From: Vulcanimicrobiia bacterium | GTDB lineage: Bacteria > Eremiobacterota > Eremiobacteria > Baltobacterales > Baltobacteraceae | NCBI GenBank assembly: GCA_024281135.1 | Contig: JAMXLG010000403.1 | Span: forward strand, 1 to 25,920 | DNA length: 25,920 bases | Reading direction: 5' to 3' | Position numbers and translations under genes: made by a program | The notes under the pieces: generated by a model | What the model saw: only the letters and a program-made list of their open reading frames with translations | Databases searched by the model: none | Told to the model about the DNA's origin: nothing | Shown here: in pieces, positions 14,879 through 23,372 of the stretch | How the letters are laid out: each line of letters opens with the position of its first letter | How positions within the stretch are numbered: the first letter of the stretch is position 1

Positions 14879-17800
14879 ATGCCCCGCCGCAATATCATGG
14901 TCATCGGCTCGGGACCGATCATTATCGGTCAGGCCGCCGAATTTGACTACGCGGGCGTTCAGGCGTGCCGCGCCCTGCGCGAGGAAGGCCATCGCGTCAT
15001 CCTCGTCAATTCGAATCCCGCTACAATCATGACCGACCCAGAGGTGGCCGATGCCGTCTACCTCGAGCCTCTCACGGTTGCTTCGGTCGAGCAAATCATT
15101 GCGCGCGAGCGCCCGGATGCGCTCTTACCGACGCTCGGCGGACAGACCGGATTGAATCTCGCAGTCGAACTCGACGACGCCGGCGTTTTAACGCGCCACT
15201 GCGTCGAGCTGCTCGGTACACCGGTCGATACGATTAAACTCGCAGAAGACCGCGAACGCTTCAAAGAAAAAATGCTCGAGATCGGCGAGCCCGTCGCCGA
15301 GAGCGAGATCGTCACTTCCGTCGAGCAAGGTGTCGGCTTTGCAGAGCGCACTGGATTTCCGCTCGTCGTGCGACCCGCATATACGCTCGGTGGTACGGGT
15401 GGCGGCGTGGTGTACAACGAGGAGGAACTGCGCGAGCGACTCGATGCGGGACTCAATGCGTCGCTGATTCATCAAGCGCTGCTCGAAACGTCGCTCCTCG
15501 GCTGGAAAGAGATCGAGTACGAAGTGCTGCGCGACGGTGCGGACAATTGCATCATCGTTTGCAACATGGAGAACATCGACCCCGTCGGGGTGCATACGGG
15601 CGATTCGATCGTTGTTGCACCGTCGCAGACCCTCACCGACGTCGAGTACCAGATGCTGCGCACTGCGTCGCTGAATGTTATTCGCGCGCTCAACGTGCAG
15701 GGCGGCTGCAATATCCAATTCGCGCTGCACCCGACAAGCAACGAGTACGCGATCATCGAAGTGAACCCGCGCGTGTCGCGGAGTTCGGCGCTCGCATCCA
15801 AAGCCACGGGCTATCCGATCGCAAAAATCTCGACGCGCATCGCGCTCGGACAAACGCTCGATCAGATTCCCAATCCGGTTACCGGCGTGACGAAGGCCGC
15901 GTACGAGCCGACGCTCGATTATTGCATCGTCAAGATTCCGCGCTGGCCATTTGATAAATTCCCGCTCGCCGACACGCTGCTCGGTACGCAAATGAAGTCG
16001 ACCGGCGAAGCAATGGGCATCGGGCGCACGTTCCGATCGGCGTTGATGAAAGCCGTGCGCGGACTCGATCTAAAACGCGAGCGCCTCACGGGCGGCGAGT
16101 ACACCGAGTGGAGCATTGCTGAACTCGAAGAGATCGTCACCAAACCGACCGACGAGCGTCTCTTCGCCGTCGCGGAATTGCTGCGCCGCGCGCGCGTCCT
16201 TCGACAGGCTCAGGATGACACGGTCGCGGTTGATGCCGCGATCGAACGCATCCATGCGCTCTCCGCCATCGATCGCTTTTGGTTGTACGAAATCGCCGAG
16301 ATCGTCGCGGCGGAAGAAACGGGAGCACCGATCGAAGCGGGCGACGCGTCGTTCCGCATGGTCGATACCGCCGCGGCCGAGTTTCCCGCGCAATCCCCGT
16401 ATTACTATCTTTCGCATGGCGAGATGGACGAGATCCGGCGCAGTCCGAACGAAGCGGTGGTCGTCGTGGGTAGCGGACCAATTCGTATCGGTCAAGGTAT
16501 CGAATTCGATTACAGCTGCGTGCACGCCGCATGGGCGCTGCGCGACGCCGGAAAATCACCGGTCGTCATCAACAATAATCCGGAGACCGTCTCGACGGAC
16601 TTCGATATCTCCGACGTGCTCGTCTTTGAACCGCCGGGGCCGGACGAAGTCGAAGCAACCTTTCGCGGCACCAATGCGACCGGCGTGATGCTCACGTTCG
16701 GCGGCCAGACGGCGATCAATCTCGCCGGCGAGCTCTCGCGGCGGAACGTTCGCATCATCGGAAGCGACCGCGCAAGCCTCGACATGGCCGAAGACCGCGC
16801 GCAGTTCGATGCTGCGTTGCAGCGTTTGGGCGTCGCACGGCCGCAAGGACGCGCAGCTACGAGCTTCCGTGAAGCGCGTGTCTTTGCGCGCGAACTCGGA
16901 TTCCCCGTGCTCGTACGCCCGAGCTTCGTGTTGGGTGGCCGCGCGATGGAAATCATTTATAACGAAGGCCAGCTTGCGTCGTACGCTGAGTCCGCGCCGC
17001 CGATTCTTCCCGGCGCTCCGCTGCTCGTCGATAAGTATCTGCGCGGCTTGGAAGTCGAGGTCGACGCTGTTTTCGACGGCGACGACAGCCTCATTCCCGG
17101 TATCTTCGAGCATATCGAACGCGCCGGCATCCATTCAGGCGATTCGATCAGCGTGTATCCGACGCAGACGATCGACGAGGCGATGACGAAGCGCATCGTC
17201 GACGTTACGACAGCGATTGCCTCGGAACTGCGAATTCGCGGACTGATCAACATTCAGTTCGTCGTGCACGAAGGCGACCTGTACATCATCGAAGCGAATC
17301 CGCGCGCGAGCCGCACGGTACCGATCATCCAGAAGGCGACCGGAGTAAATATGGTCGCTGCCGCAACGCGCATTGCACTGGGCGAAAAACTGCGCGACAT
17401 GGAGTACGGAACGGGCTTGCATCCGCGTACGCCGTACGTTGTCGTCAAAGTGCCGGTGTTCTCGTTCTCGAAGATGCGCGGCGTCGAGACAATTCTCGGC
17501 CCCGAAATGAAATCGACCGGTGAGGTGCTCGGCATCGACGACACCTTCGCAGGTGCGCTACGCAAGGGATTCATCGGTGCGGGCGTTCGCCTACCGGGAA
17601 GCGGTGGCCGGATTCTCGTCTCGATTGCGGATGAAGAGAAGCACGCAGCGTTGCCGATTCTAAGCCGCTACGCGGATTTGGGTCACACGCTCGTCGCAAC
17701 GCCCGGCACGCGCGCCGTGCTGGAACATGCCGGCATTCCGTGCGAACCGATCAACAAAATCTCCGATGCTTCGCCGCACGTCCTCGACGTGATTCATCAA

Positions 17801-18016
17801 CGCAAAGTCGATCTGGTGATCAACGATGCGAAGGGGCCGCGCGAAATCTCCGACGGCTATCGCATTCGCCGTGCCGCAGTAGAGAGCGGCATCGCGTGTC
17901 TCACTTCGCTCGATACGGCCAAAGCGCTCGTCACCGCGCTCGAAACCGTGCCGGGACCGCCTCGATCGCTGCAGGAGTACCGTGCCGCCGCGGGCGCCCG
18001 CGCACCCGTATCTTAG
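14879..18016 (+). CDS. carB: carbamoyl-phosphate synthase large subunit, with a short in-frame insertion
   Basis: The 1045-residue subunit makes carbamoyl phosphate from bicarbonate, ammonia from CarA and two ATP. Its domains are: first ATP-grasp half (1-~395, starting GSGPIIIGQAAEFDY), oligomerisation domain (~396-520), second half (from ~523, GSGPIRIGQGIEFDYSC), and the MGS-like allosteric domain (~908-1020) that binds UMP or ornithine in relatives. In the oligomerisation domain, between LLRRA and IHALSAIDRF, there are 19 residues where E. coli CarB, recalled from memory, has about 5. The extra part includes VLRQAQDDT, encoded by a short repeat sequence (see 16196-16222). No Shine-Dalgarno precedes the ATG. 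The stop codon lies inside a palindrome that leads into the next gene. The catalytic motifs are otherwise intact. Confidence 0.96.
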   Translation: MPRRNIMVIGSGPIIIGQAAEFDYAGVQACRALREEGHRVILVNSNPATIMTDPEVADAVYLEPLTVASVEQIIARERPDALLPTLGGQTGLNLAVELDDAGVLTRHCVELLGTPVDTIKLAEDRERFKEKMLEIGEPVAESEIVTSVEQGVGFAERTGFPLVVRPAYTLGGTGGGVVYNEEELRERLDAGLNASLIHQALLETSLLGWKEIEYEVLRDGADNCIIVCNMENIDPVGVHTGDSIVVAPSQTLTDVEYQMLRTASLNVIRALNVQGGCNIQFALHPTSNEYAIIEVNPRVSRSSALASKATGYPIAKISTRIALGQTLDQIPNPVTGVTKAAYEPTLDYCIVKIPRWPFDKFPLADTLLGTQMKSTGEAMGIGRTFRSALMKAVRGLDLKRERLTGGEYTEWSIAELEEIVTKPTDERLFAVAELLRRARVLRQAQDDTVAVDAAIERIHALSAIDRFWLYEIAEIVAAEETGAPIEAGDASFRMVDTAAAEFPAQSPYYYLSHGEMDEIRRSPNEAVVVVGSGPIRIGQGIEFDYSCVHAAWALRDAGKSPVVINNNPETVSTDFDISDVLVFEPPGPDEVEATFRGTNATGVMLTFGGQTAINLAGELSRRNVRIIGSDRASLDMAEDRAQFDAALQRLGVARPQGRAATSFREARVFARELGFPVLVRPSFVLGGRAMEIIYNEGQLASYAESAPPILPGAPLLVDKYLRGLEVEVDAVFDGDDSLIPGIFEHIERAGIHSGDSISVYPTQTIDEAMTKRIVDVTTAIASELRIRGLINIQFVVHEGDLYIIEANPRASRTVPIIQKATGVNMVAAATRIALGEKLRDMEYGTGLHPRTPYVVVKVPVFSFSKMRGVETILGPEMKSTGEVLGIDDTFAGALRKGFIGAGVRLPGSGGRILVSIADEEKHAALPILSRYADLGHTLVATPGTRAVLEHAGIPCEPINKISDASPHVLDVIHQRKVDLVINDAKGPREISDGYRIRRAAVESGIACLTSLDTAKALVTALETVPGPPRSLQEYRAAAGARAPVS
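16196..16222 (+). repeat. short dispersed-repeat-like sequence read in frame within carB
   Basis: The sequence from 16199 to 16218 reads CTTCGACAGGCTCAGGATGA. In its six frames this element gives peptides such as LRQAQDD, FDRLRMT, SLSKDA and HPEPVEG. I remember these as recurrent in spurious proteins of many bacterial genomes, a sign of a widespread interspersed repeat. Here it encodes residues 440-448 of CarB without breaking the frame, at a place of extra length. Only one copy is in the window, so its repeat status rests on memory. Confidence 0.6.
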
Positions 18017-18029
18017 GGAGACTCCCTAA
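18013..18029. promoter_or_regulatory. perfect palindrome covering the ribosome binding site of the next gene
   Basis: TTAGGGAG-A-CTCCCTAA is an uninterrupted 8+1+8 inverted repeat. It contains the carB stop (TAG, 18014-18016) and the Shine-Dalgarno AGGGAG (18015-18020). It ends on the base before the ATG at 18030. As RNA, a 6-pair stem with a 5-base loop would hide the ribosome site. As DNA, it could be an operator for a dimeric regulator. Confidence 0.6.
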
Positions 18030-18782
18030 ATGCGCAAACTGGCGGCGCCGCTAGAACGCACGCTCGACCTCAGGGACGAACCGCGCGTCTTTGTGTTGGG
18101 CGGCTCCGGCAACAATCTGGGATTCACCAATAGTTTCCGTACCGAGAACGGCGGGATTACTGCACGCGTCGTTCCCGTTGCATGGACGCCGCTCGGCGCC
18201 GTGATCGGAGACAGTTGGCAAAACGTCGGGATCGCGCTGCACGGATTGCTCGAATGGGTCGATCGGTCGTTTCCACCTGAAGACGAGCGCGCGTTCGTTG
18301 CGCCGATGCGCGACATCGAGTTACTCGCGCGCGTGCAGTGGCATGCGGAACTCCCGGAAAAACTCACGGACGAATCGGTTCTCAATATCGAAGATGTTCC
18401 CGAAGAGATCGCTGAGGGATTGAGCCATCCGCCGGCGGCAATCGTGCAGTGCGCGGCCTGCCGGCGTTTGTGCGTGAAAGACGAATTCGTCTGGAAAGAG
18501 AAGCAGCTCTGCGCATGGGATTACCATTCGCAGGTCTTCGGCCGGCGTGGTCCGTGGCGTGACGGCGCCTATGAAGATCGACATTTCGACACGCTCCCGG
18601 CGTGCGCATATGTGGCGCCGCAGTTGCTCGCCGAGATGAACGTCGAAGTCGTGCTTGCAACCAATGCGATCGTTGAAGCGACAGCAGTGAAGATCATCAA
18701 TTTGCTGCTCGAGTCGGAACCGCAGCGCCCGCACATGGCGGTGCGCACCGGTGACGGCTTTACGGTCTTGCGCGAGCTGTGA
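18030..18782 (+). CDS. uncharacterised protein with a possible Cys-rich metal site
   Basis: The 250-residue protein is not one I recognise. It has no signal peptide or membrane helix and is rich in acidic residues. Residues ~18-60 are a beta-rich start with a glycine-rich stretch (VLGGSGNNLG). The centre has a Cys cluster C141-x2-C144-x3-C148-x12-C161-x4-H166, which resembles a small zinc-binding loop. The C-terminal half includes LATNAIVEATAVKIINLLLE, a likely amphipathic helix. It follows carB by 13 bases and its stop overlaps the transpeptidase start (GTGA), so it is co-expressed with wall-synthesis genes. Its ribosome site lies in a palindrome. Function: unknown. Confidence 0.78.
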   Translation: MRKLAAPLERTLDLRDEPRVFVLGGSGNNLGFTNSFRTENGGITARVVPVAWTPLGAVIGDSWQNVGIALHGLLEWVDRSFPPEDERAFVAPMRDIELLARVQWHAELPEKLTDESVLNIEDVPEEIAEGLSHPPAAIVQCAACRRLCVKDEFVWKEKQLCAWDYHSQVFGRRGPWRDGAYEDRHFDTLPACAYVAPQLLAEMNVEVVLATNAIVEATAVKIINLLLESEPQRPHMAVRTGDGFTVLREL

Positions 18783-20185
18783 CCAATCGCGCGATCGCCG
18801 CGCTCGCGACACTTTTCGTCGCGCTCTTCATCTTGCTCGCCGCACGGCAAGCATACATCATGGTGATCAGGGGCCCGGAAATTGCGGCAAAACCCTATAA
18901 TCCGCGTCATGCGTTGCTCGATGCGCGTCGCGGCCGGATTCTCGCAACCGACGGCACCGTACTCGCAAAGAGCGTCGGAAAGACGCGTGTGTACCCTTAC
19001 GGCGAATCGCTCGCGCAAACGCTCGGCTACGTTTCAGCCCGCTACGGGACGAGCGGCATTGAAGACGCGTACGATCGCGCGTTAACGCCGCCCGATACGA
19101 CCGGCGATCCCGTCGCGCAATTCGACGACCTCGTTGCATCGATTCAAGGGAAGACGCAGCAATCGCGCGGCGCCGACATCGTTACTACGATCGTTCCGCA
19201 GATTCAATCCGTCGCATGGCAACAGCTCGACGGGCACGCACGCGGCGCGGTTGTCGTCCTCGATCCTCGCAACGGCTCCGTGCTAGCGCTCGCGAGCGTG
19301 CCGAGCTTCAATCCAAACGACCTCGATACGACGTTTCCGTCGCTGAACTCCGATCCCAGCAGCCCGCTCATCAATCGCGCGATCGACGGACTGTATCCGC
19401 CGGGGTCGACGTTCAAGATTTTCACCGCCGCCTCAGCGCTCGATGCCGGCACCGTCACCATGGATTCGCACTTCGACGATCCGGGTTACTATGTGGTCGG
19501 CGACTTCACGTTGCATGACAATGAAGGCGAAGCGACGGGTTATCAGGACCTGACAACGGCCTTTGCGCTTTCGAGTAACGTCGACTTCGCGCAGGTCGCA
19601 TTGAAAATGGGGACGGATGCCTTCTATCAATACATCGACAAATGGGGCATTGGGTCGTCCCTCGACTTCCAAATCCCGGCGGAGACGGACCGCATCCCGG
19701 ACAAGGCGTCGGTCGTGCCGGGAGAGCTCGCGCAAATGGGTTTCGGCCAAGGCGCGCTCCTCATGACGCCGCTACAGATGGCGCTCATCACCTCGACGAT
19801 CGCAAACGGCGGGAACATGCCCCGGCCCTACATCGTCCGCCAAATCGTGCGGGACGGAACGGCAGCAAGTGTTACCCCGGGCGGAAACCTAGCAAGCCCC
19901 GTGTCGGCGGACACCGCCGCGAACGTGAAGAAGATGATGGTCGCGGTGGTTACGCGCGGAACGGGAACTGTCGCTCAGATTCCCAACGTCCAAGTAGCCG
20001 GAAAGACCGGCACGGCGACGAATCCGCACGGGGCCGCGCACTCGTGGTTCGTCTGTTTCGCACCTGCGGATAACCCGCGTGTGGCCGTCGCTGTGATCGT
20101 GGAGAACGGCGGCTACGGGGCAGACGTCGCGGCCCCGATCGCGCGAAACGTACTGCGCGAAGCGCTGACCGTCGTTAAGGACTAG
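18779..20185 (+). CDS. penicillin-binding protein transpeptidase (PbpA/FtsI-like class B PBP)
   Basis: This 468-residue protein is anchored by one N-terminal helix (~6-29) with a short cytoplasmic start. A compact N-terminal part has HALLDARRGRILATDG. The transpeptidase domain shows all three motifs: STFK with nucleophile Ser210 and Lys213, SSN (265-267), and KTG (409-411). It cross-links peptidoglycan on the outer face of the membrane. The short N-terminal module and the position next to a PASTA kinase resemble PbpA of Actinobacteria, where pbpA and the pkn kinases are neighbours. No rodA or ftsW gene is here. The start is GTG in a GTGA overlap with the unknown gene. PbpA versus FtsI/SpoVD is not settled by sequence alone. 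Confidence 0.92.
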   Translation: MTNRAIAALATLFVALFILLAARQAYIMVIRGPEIAAKPYNPRHALLDARRGRILATDGTVLAKSVGKTRVYPYGESLAQTLGYVSARYGTSGIEDAYDRALTPPDTTGDPVAQFDDLVASIQGKTQQSRGADIVTTIVPQIQSVAWQQLDGHARGAVVVLDPRNGSVLALASVPSFNPNDLDTTFPSLNSDPSSPLINRAIDGLYPPGSTFKIFTAASALDAGTVTMDSHFDDPGYYVVGDFTLHDNEGEATGYQDLTTAFALSSNVDFAQVALKMGTDAFYQYIDKWGIGSSLDFQIPAETDRIPDKASVVPGELAQMGFGQGALLMTPLQMALITSTIANGGNMPRPYIVRQIVRDGTAASVTPGGNLASPVSADTAANVKKMMVAVVTRGTGTVAQIPNVQVAGKTGTATNPHGAAHSWFVCFAPADNPRVAVAVIVENGGYGADVAAPIARNVLREALTVVKD

Positions 20186-20191
20186 CCGAGC

Positions 20192-22273
20192 TTGATCGAG
20201 CAACAGACGTTCAACAATCGATATCGACTCGATCGCAAGTTAGGCGAGGGCGGCATGGCCACCGTCTACAGCGGTACAGACACGCTGCTGCGCCGGCGCG
20301 TCGCGATCAAGGTCTTGCGTTCGCAATACGCCGCCGATGCCGAATTCGTGCGCCGCTTCTATCAAGAAGCCGAATCGGCCGCGCGTCTTTCGCATCCGAA
20401 TATCGTCAACACGTACGACGTGGGCCGCGAAGGCGACACGTACTACATCGTGATGGAACTCGTCGATGGGCCCTCGCTCGCCGAGATCATTTCGGTCGAC
20501 GGCAAACTTCCCGAACAGGTCGCGATCGACTATGCCGCCCAGATTTGCAACGGGCTCGCCTACGCGCACCGTCAAGGCTTATTGCACCGCGACATCAAGC
20601 CCGCGAACGTGCTAGTCACCAAAGACGACGTCGTCAAGCTCTCCGATTTCGGCATCGCGCGCGCCGTTTCCCAACACACGATGGCGTTGACCAAGCCGGG
20701 CCTCGTGATGGGAAGCGTGTTCTACATTTCGCCCGAGCAAGCGCAAGGGCATGAACTCAACGAAACCTCCGATCTGTATAGCGTCGGCATCGTGCTCTAT
20801 CAAATGCTCACCGGCGACTTGCCGTACGGTGGAGAGTCGCCGGTCACCGTCGCCCTCAAGCACATCGGCGATCCGGTTCCGACGCTCGATACGAAGAAGC
20901 TCGGCATTTCGCCGGCGCTCGCAGCGATCGTGAATAAGTTGCTGCAGAAGAATCCGGAGAACCGATTCGCATCGGCCAGTGAAGTCGCGACCGCACTGCG
21001 TGAGGCTCGCGAGCGCCCGAGCGTCGCAGCGTACTCGATCAGTGACGACGCGCCGACTCAGACGTTCCGTACAGTTCCTCCGCCGCGGCGCTCACCGATG
21101 CCCGATCGCTCCTACACGTCGATCAGCGAAGAAGAAGAGTCGCGCTCGCGTCTCGGGGGTAGGGCGATCACGGTTCTGGCTATCCTCGCAGTCATCGCGA
21201 CGGGGTTCGGGTACTTTCTTTTCGGGCGAAATACCATCTCGCTCCCCGTTGTCGGCGCGACGATCAAAGTCGCCGACTATTCGAACATGAGCGACAGCCA
21301 AGCCCAGGCAGAAGTCGTGAACGCGGGCCTCGTCGCGCGATTCATCAAGACGTCGAGCGATACGGTTCCCGCCAATCACGTGATCCGTCAGAATCCGCCG
21401 GCGGGTTCGAGCGTGCAGAAGAACGCGACGATCGAACTCGTGGTGAGCAACGGATTGCCGACGGTCGGTTTGCGCGACGTTCGCGGATTCAACGCGGGCG
21501 ACGCGCAACGCATTCTGCAAGATGACGGCTTCAAGGTGAAGCTTGCGAAGAAGTACGATAGCTCGCCGATCGATACGGTGCTCGATCAAGCGCCAAGAGC
21601 GCGCTCGCAGCTACGGAAAGCGAGCACGGTCACGCTTATCGTCTCGCAAGGTCCCGAGTCGATCAAAGTTCCGCAGTTCATCGGACTCACCGCCGACGAA
21701 GCAACGGCGCTTGCAAAGAAGAACGGCATCACCCTGGATACCTCGCAGCGCGCTGCCTATCCGAACACGCCGAACGATGTCGTTGCAACGCAGGACATTC
21801 CACCGGGAAGTTCCGTCGATCGCGGCTCAACCGTGCACGCCATCATCAGCAACGGTGCAGGGATTAGCAATACGGGACAACTGGCTGCGGTGCCGGGCGT
21901 CGTAAACAACGCCTACCAAAGTGCAATCGACGCAATCTCCAAAGCGGGTTTCACGCCGGTCGTCAAGTACAGCACGCAGCTCGATCGCAACGGCATGATC
22001 GTCGATCAGCAGCCGGCCGCGGGAACTCAAGCGCCGTCGAATTCGACGGTGACGATCACGCTCTCGACGAGCGGCGAAGTTCCGGATACCGACGGAATGG
22101 CCGTCCAGGACGCGCAAGCGACGCTTCTCAGCTACGGCTATCGCGTCACGCAGATCCAATATACGTCGTCTGAAGGCGCGGACGGAAAAGTCGTACGGAC
22201 CGATCCGCCGGCCGGAACAAATCTCGCGCCCGGATCGGCCCTAACACTTTGGGTTAACGGAGTCGCACATTAG
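20192..22273 (+). CDS. membrane Ser/Thr protein kinase with five PASTA repeats (PknB/PrkC/StkP type)
   Basis: The 693-residue kinase starts with TTG six bases after the pbpA-like gene. The Hanks-type catalytic domain (~10-270) has the Gly loop GEGGMATVYSG (18-28), Lys40, HRDIKPAN with Asp134, and DFG at 152-154. SVFYISPEQ marks the end of the activation loop, which holds Thr163 and Thr167 as likely phosphosites. A Ser/Pro/Arg-rich linker leads to one membrane helix (~325-345). Five extracellular PASTA repeats follow (about 353-421, 424-487, 490-556, 566-627, 629-690), several with the P-P-A-G-x-x-V/L signature. In known systems PASTA repeats sense muropeptides or lipid II and control wall growth. 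Its neighbour PbpA-like protein is the natural partner. No cognate PP2C phosphatase is in the window. Confidence 0.95.
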   Translation: MIEQQTFNNRYRLDRKLGEGGMATVYSGTDTLLRRRVAIKVLRSQYAADAEFVRRFYQEAESAARLSHPNIVNTYDVGREGDTYYIVMELVDGPSLAEIISVDGKLPEQVAIDYAAQICNGLAYAHRQGLLHRDIKPANVLVTKDDVVKLSDFGIARAVSQHTMALTKPGLVMGSVFYISPEQAQGHELNETSDLYSVGIVLYQMLTGDLPYGGESPVTVALKHIGDPVPTLDTKKLGISPALAAIVNKLLQKNPENRFASASEVATALREARERPSVAAYSISDDAPTQTFRTVPPPRRSPMPDRSYTSISEEEESRSRLGGRAITVLAILAVIATGFGYFLFGRNTISLPVVGATIKVADYSNMSDSQAQAEVVNAGLVARFIKTSSDTVPANHVIRQNPPAGSSVQKNATIELVVSNGLPTVGLRDVRGFNAGDAQRILQDDGFKVKLAKKYDSSPIDTVLDQAPRARSQLRKASTVTLIVSQGPESIKVPQFIGLTADEATALAKKNGITLDTSQRAAYPNTPNDVVATQDIPPGSSVDRGSTVHAIISNGAGISNTGQLAAVPGVVNNAYQSAIDAISKAGFTPVVKYSTQLDRNGMIVDQQPAAGTQAPSNSTVTITLSTSGEVPDTDGMAVQDAQATLLSYGYRVTQIQYTSSEGADGKVVRTDPPAGTNLAPGSALTLWVNGVAH

Positions 22274-22762
22274 GTGCGGATCCTCGGGATCGATCCGGCA
22301 CTACGCGTCACTGGGTACGGGGTTATTGAACGCACGCCCAAGGGCGTGCGTTTGATTGAAGCAGGGGTCGTGAGTCCGCGGACGGATCGTGCGCTGGAAG
22401 AACGTCTTGCCGAACTGCACGACGGAGTTCGCGCGATTCTTGCGGAAACCAAACCCGACGTGGTCGTCATCGAAGAACTCTACACGACGTATAAGAATCC
22501 CATGACCGCTATCCTGATGGGTCACGCACGCGGCGTGATGTGTCTTGCTAGCGCGCAAGCCGGTGTTCCGGTCCATACGCTCGGTCACGCACACGTCAAA
22601 CGCGCCCTCGTCGGATCGGGTGCCGCGCGCAAGGACCAGGTCAACGCGATGGTTACCCGACTGCTGCGCCTCCGCACCGCGCCGAAGCCCAACGACGTTT
22701 CGGATGCGCTCGCAATCGCACTTGCCTACATGAACATCTCGGATCATGTTCTCGCGTATTAA
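22274..22762 (+). CDS. ruvC: Holliday junction endonuclease RuvC
   Basis: The 162-residue nuclease cuts Holliday junctions as a dimer with RuvAB. The four acidic catalytic residues are in place: Asp7 (ILGIDPALRVTGYG), Glu67 (VVVIEELY), Asp141 and Asp144 (NDVSDALAIAL). Length matches the family. The start is GTG immediately after the kinase stop (TAG GTG), which means strong coupling to the PASTA kinase. The common upstream partner yebC is absent. The 3' end overlaps ruvA by 17 bases. Confidence 0.96.
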   Translation: MRILGIDPALRVTGYGVIERTPKGVRLIEAGVVSPRTDRALEERLAELHDGVRAILAETKPDVVVIEELYTTYKNPMTAILMGHARGVMCLASAQAGVPVHTLGHAHVKRALVGSGAARKDQVNAMVTRLLRLRTAPKPNDVSDALAIALAYMNISDHVLAY

Positions 22763-23372
22763 CGGAACGCTCGTCGATCGCAACGGTGAAAGCGTCGTGC
22801 TTGACGTCAACGGCCTCGGGTATGACGTCGTACTCCCGCCATGCGTCGCAGAAAAGGTGGCGGCTCCTGCGGGCGAGCGCGTGACGCTCGAGATCTTCTC
22901 CGTGCTCAACATGGACGGCAACAGCGGACACTTCACGTTCTACGGCTTCACGAATGCTATCGAGCGCGAATTCTTCGAAGCCTTGCTAAGCGTCGCCTCG
23001 ATCGGTCCCCGGTCGGCTGCGCGCGCGTTCTCGCAGCCGATGTCCTCGATCGCGAGCGCAATCGATCGCGGCGATCACACATATTTGAAAACACTTCCCG
23101 GAATCGGTCAGCAGAAGGCACGCGACATCGTCGCAAAACTGCAGGGAAAAGTTGCGAAGTTTCTGCTCATCCAGGATGCGCAGCCGGCCGCGCAGGCACC
23201 GATGCCTGACTTCGCCGACGAAGCGATGGCGGTGCTGCTGCAGTTGGAATATAAGCGCGCCGAGGCCGAAGCCATGATTCGGGAAACGCTCGATGCCGAG
23301 CCGGCGATCAAGGATCCCGAAACGCTGCTCGCACAAATCTATCGTCGCAAGGCGGAGAAGGTGCGCGCATGA
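22746..23372 (+). CDS. ruvA: Holliday junction branch-migration subunit RuvA
   Basis: The 208-residue protein forms the tetramer that holds the four-way junction and recruits RuvB. Domain I (1-~70) has the OB-fold start MFSRINGTLV and LDVNGLGYDV. Domain II has two helix-hairpin-helix elements, VASIGPRSAARAF and LPGIGQQKARDIV. A linker (~142-155) precedes domain III, the RuvB-binding three-helix bundle (~156-205). At the end of domain I the usual RED-A-x-x-LYGF block is replaced by MDGNSGHFTFYGF, so this RuvA is divergent there. It lies inside ruvC by 17 bases and meets ruvB as ATGA. Confidence 0.94.
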   Translation: MFSRINGTLVDRNGESVVLDVNGLGYDVVLPPCVAEKVAAPAGERVTLEIFSVLNMDGNSGHFTFYGFTNAIEREFFEALLSVASIGPRSAARAFSQPMSSIASAIDRGDHTYLKTLPGIGQQKARDIVAKLQGKVAKFLLIQDAQPAAQAPMPDFADEAMAVLLQLEYKRAEAEAMIRETLDAEPAIKDPETLLAQIYRRKAEKVRA

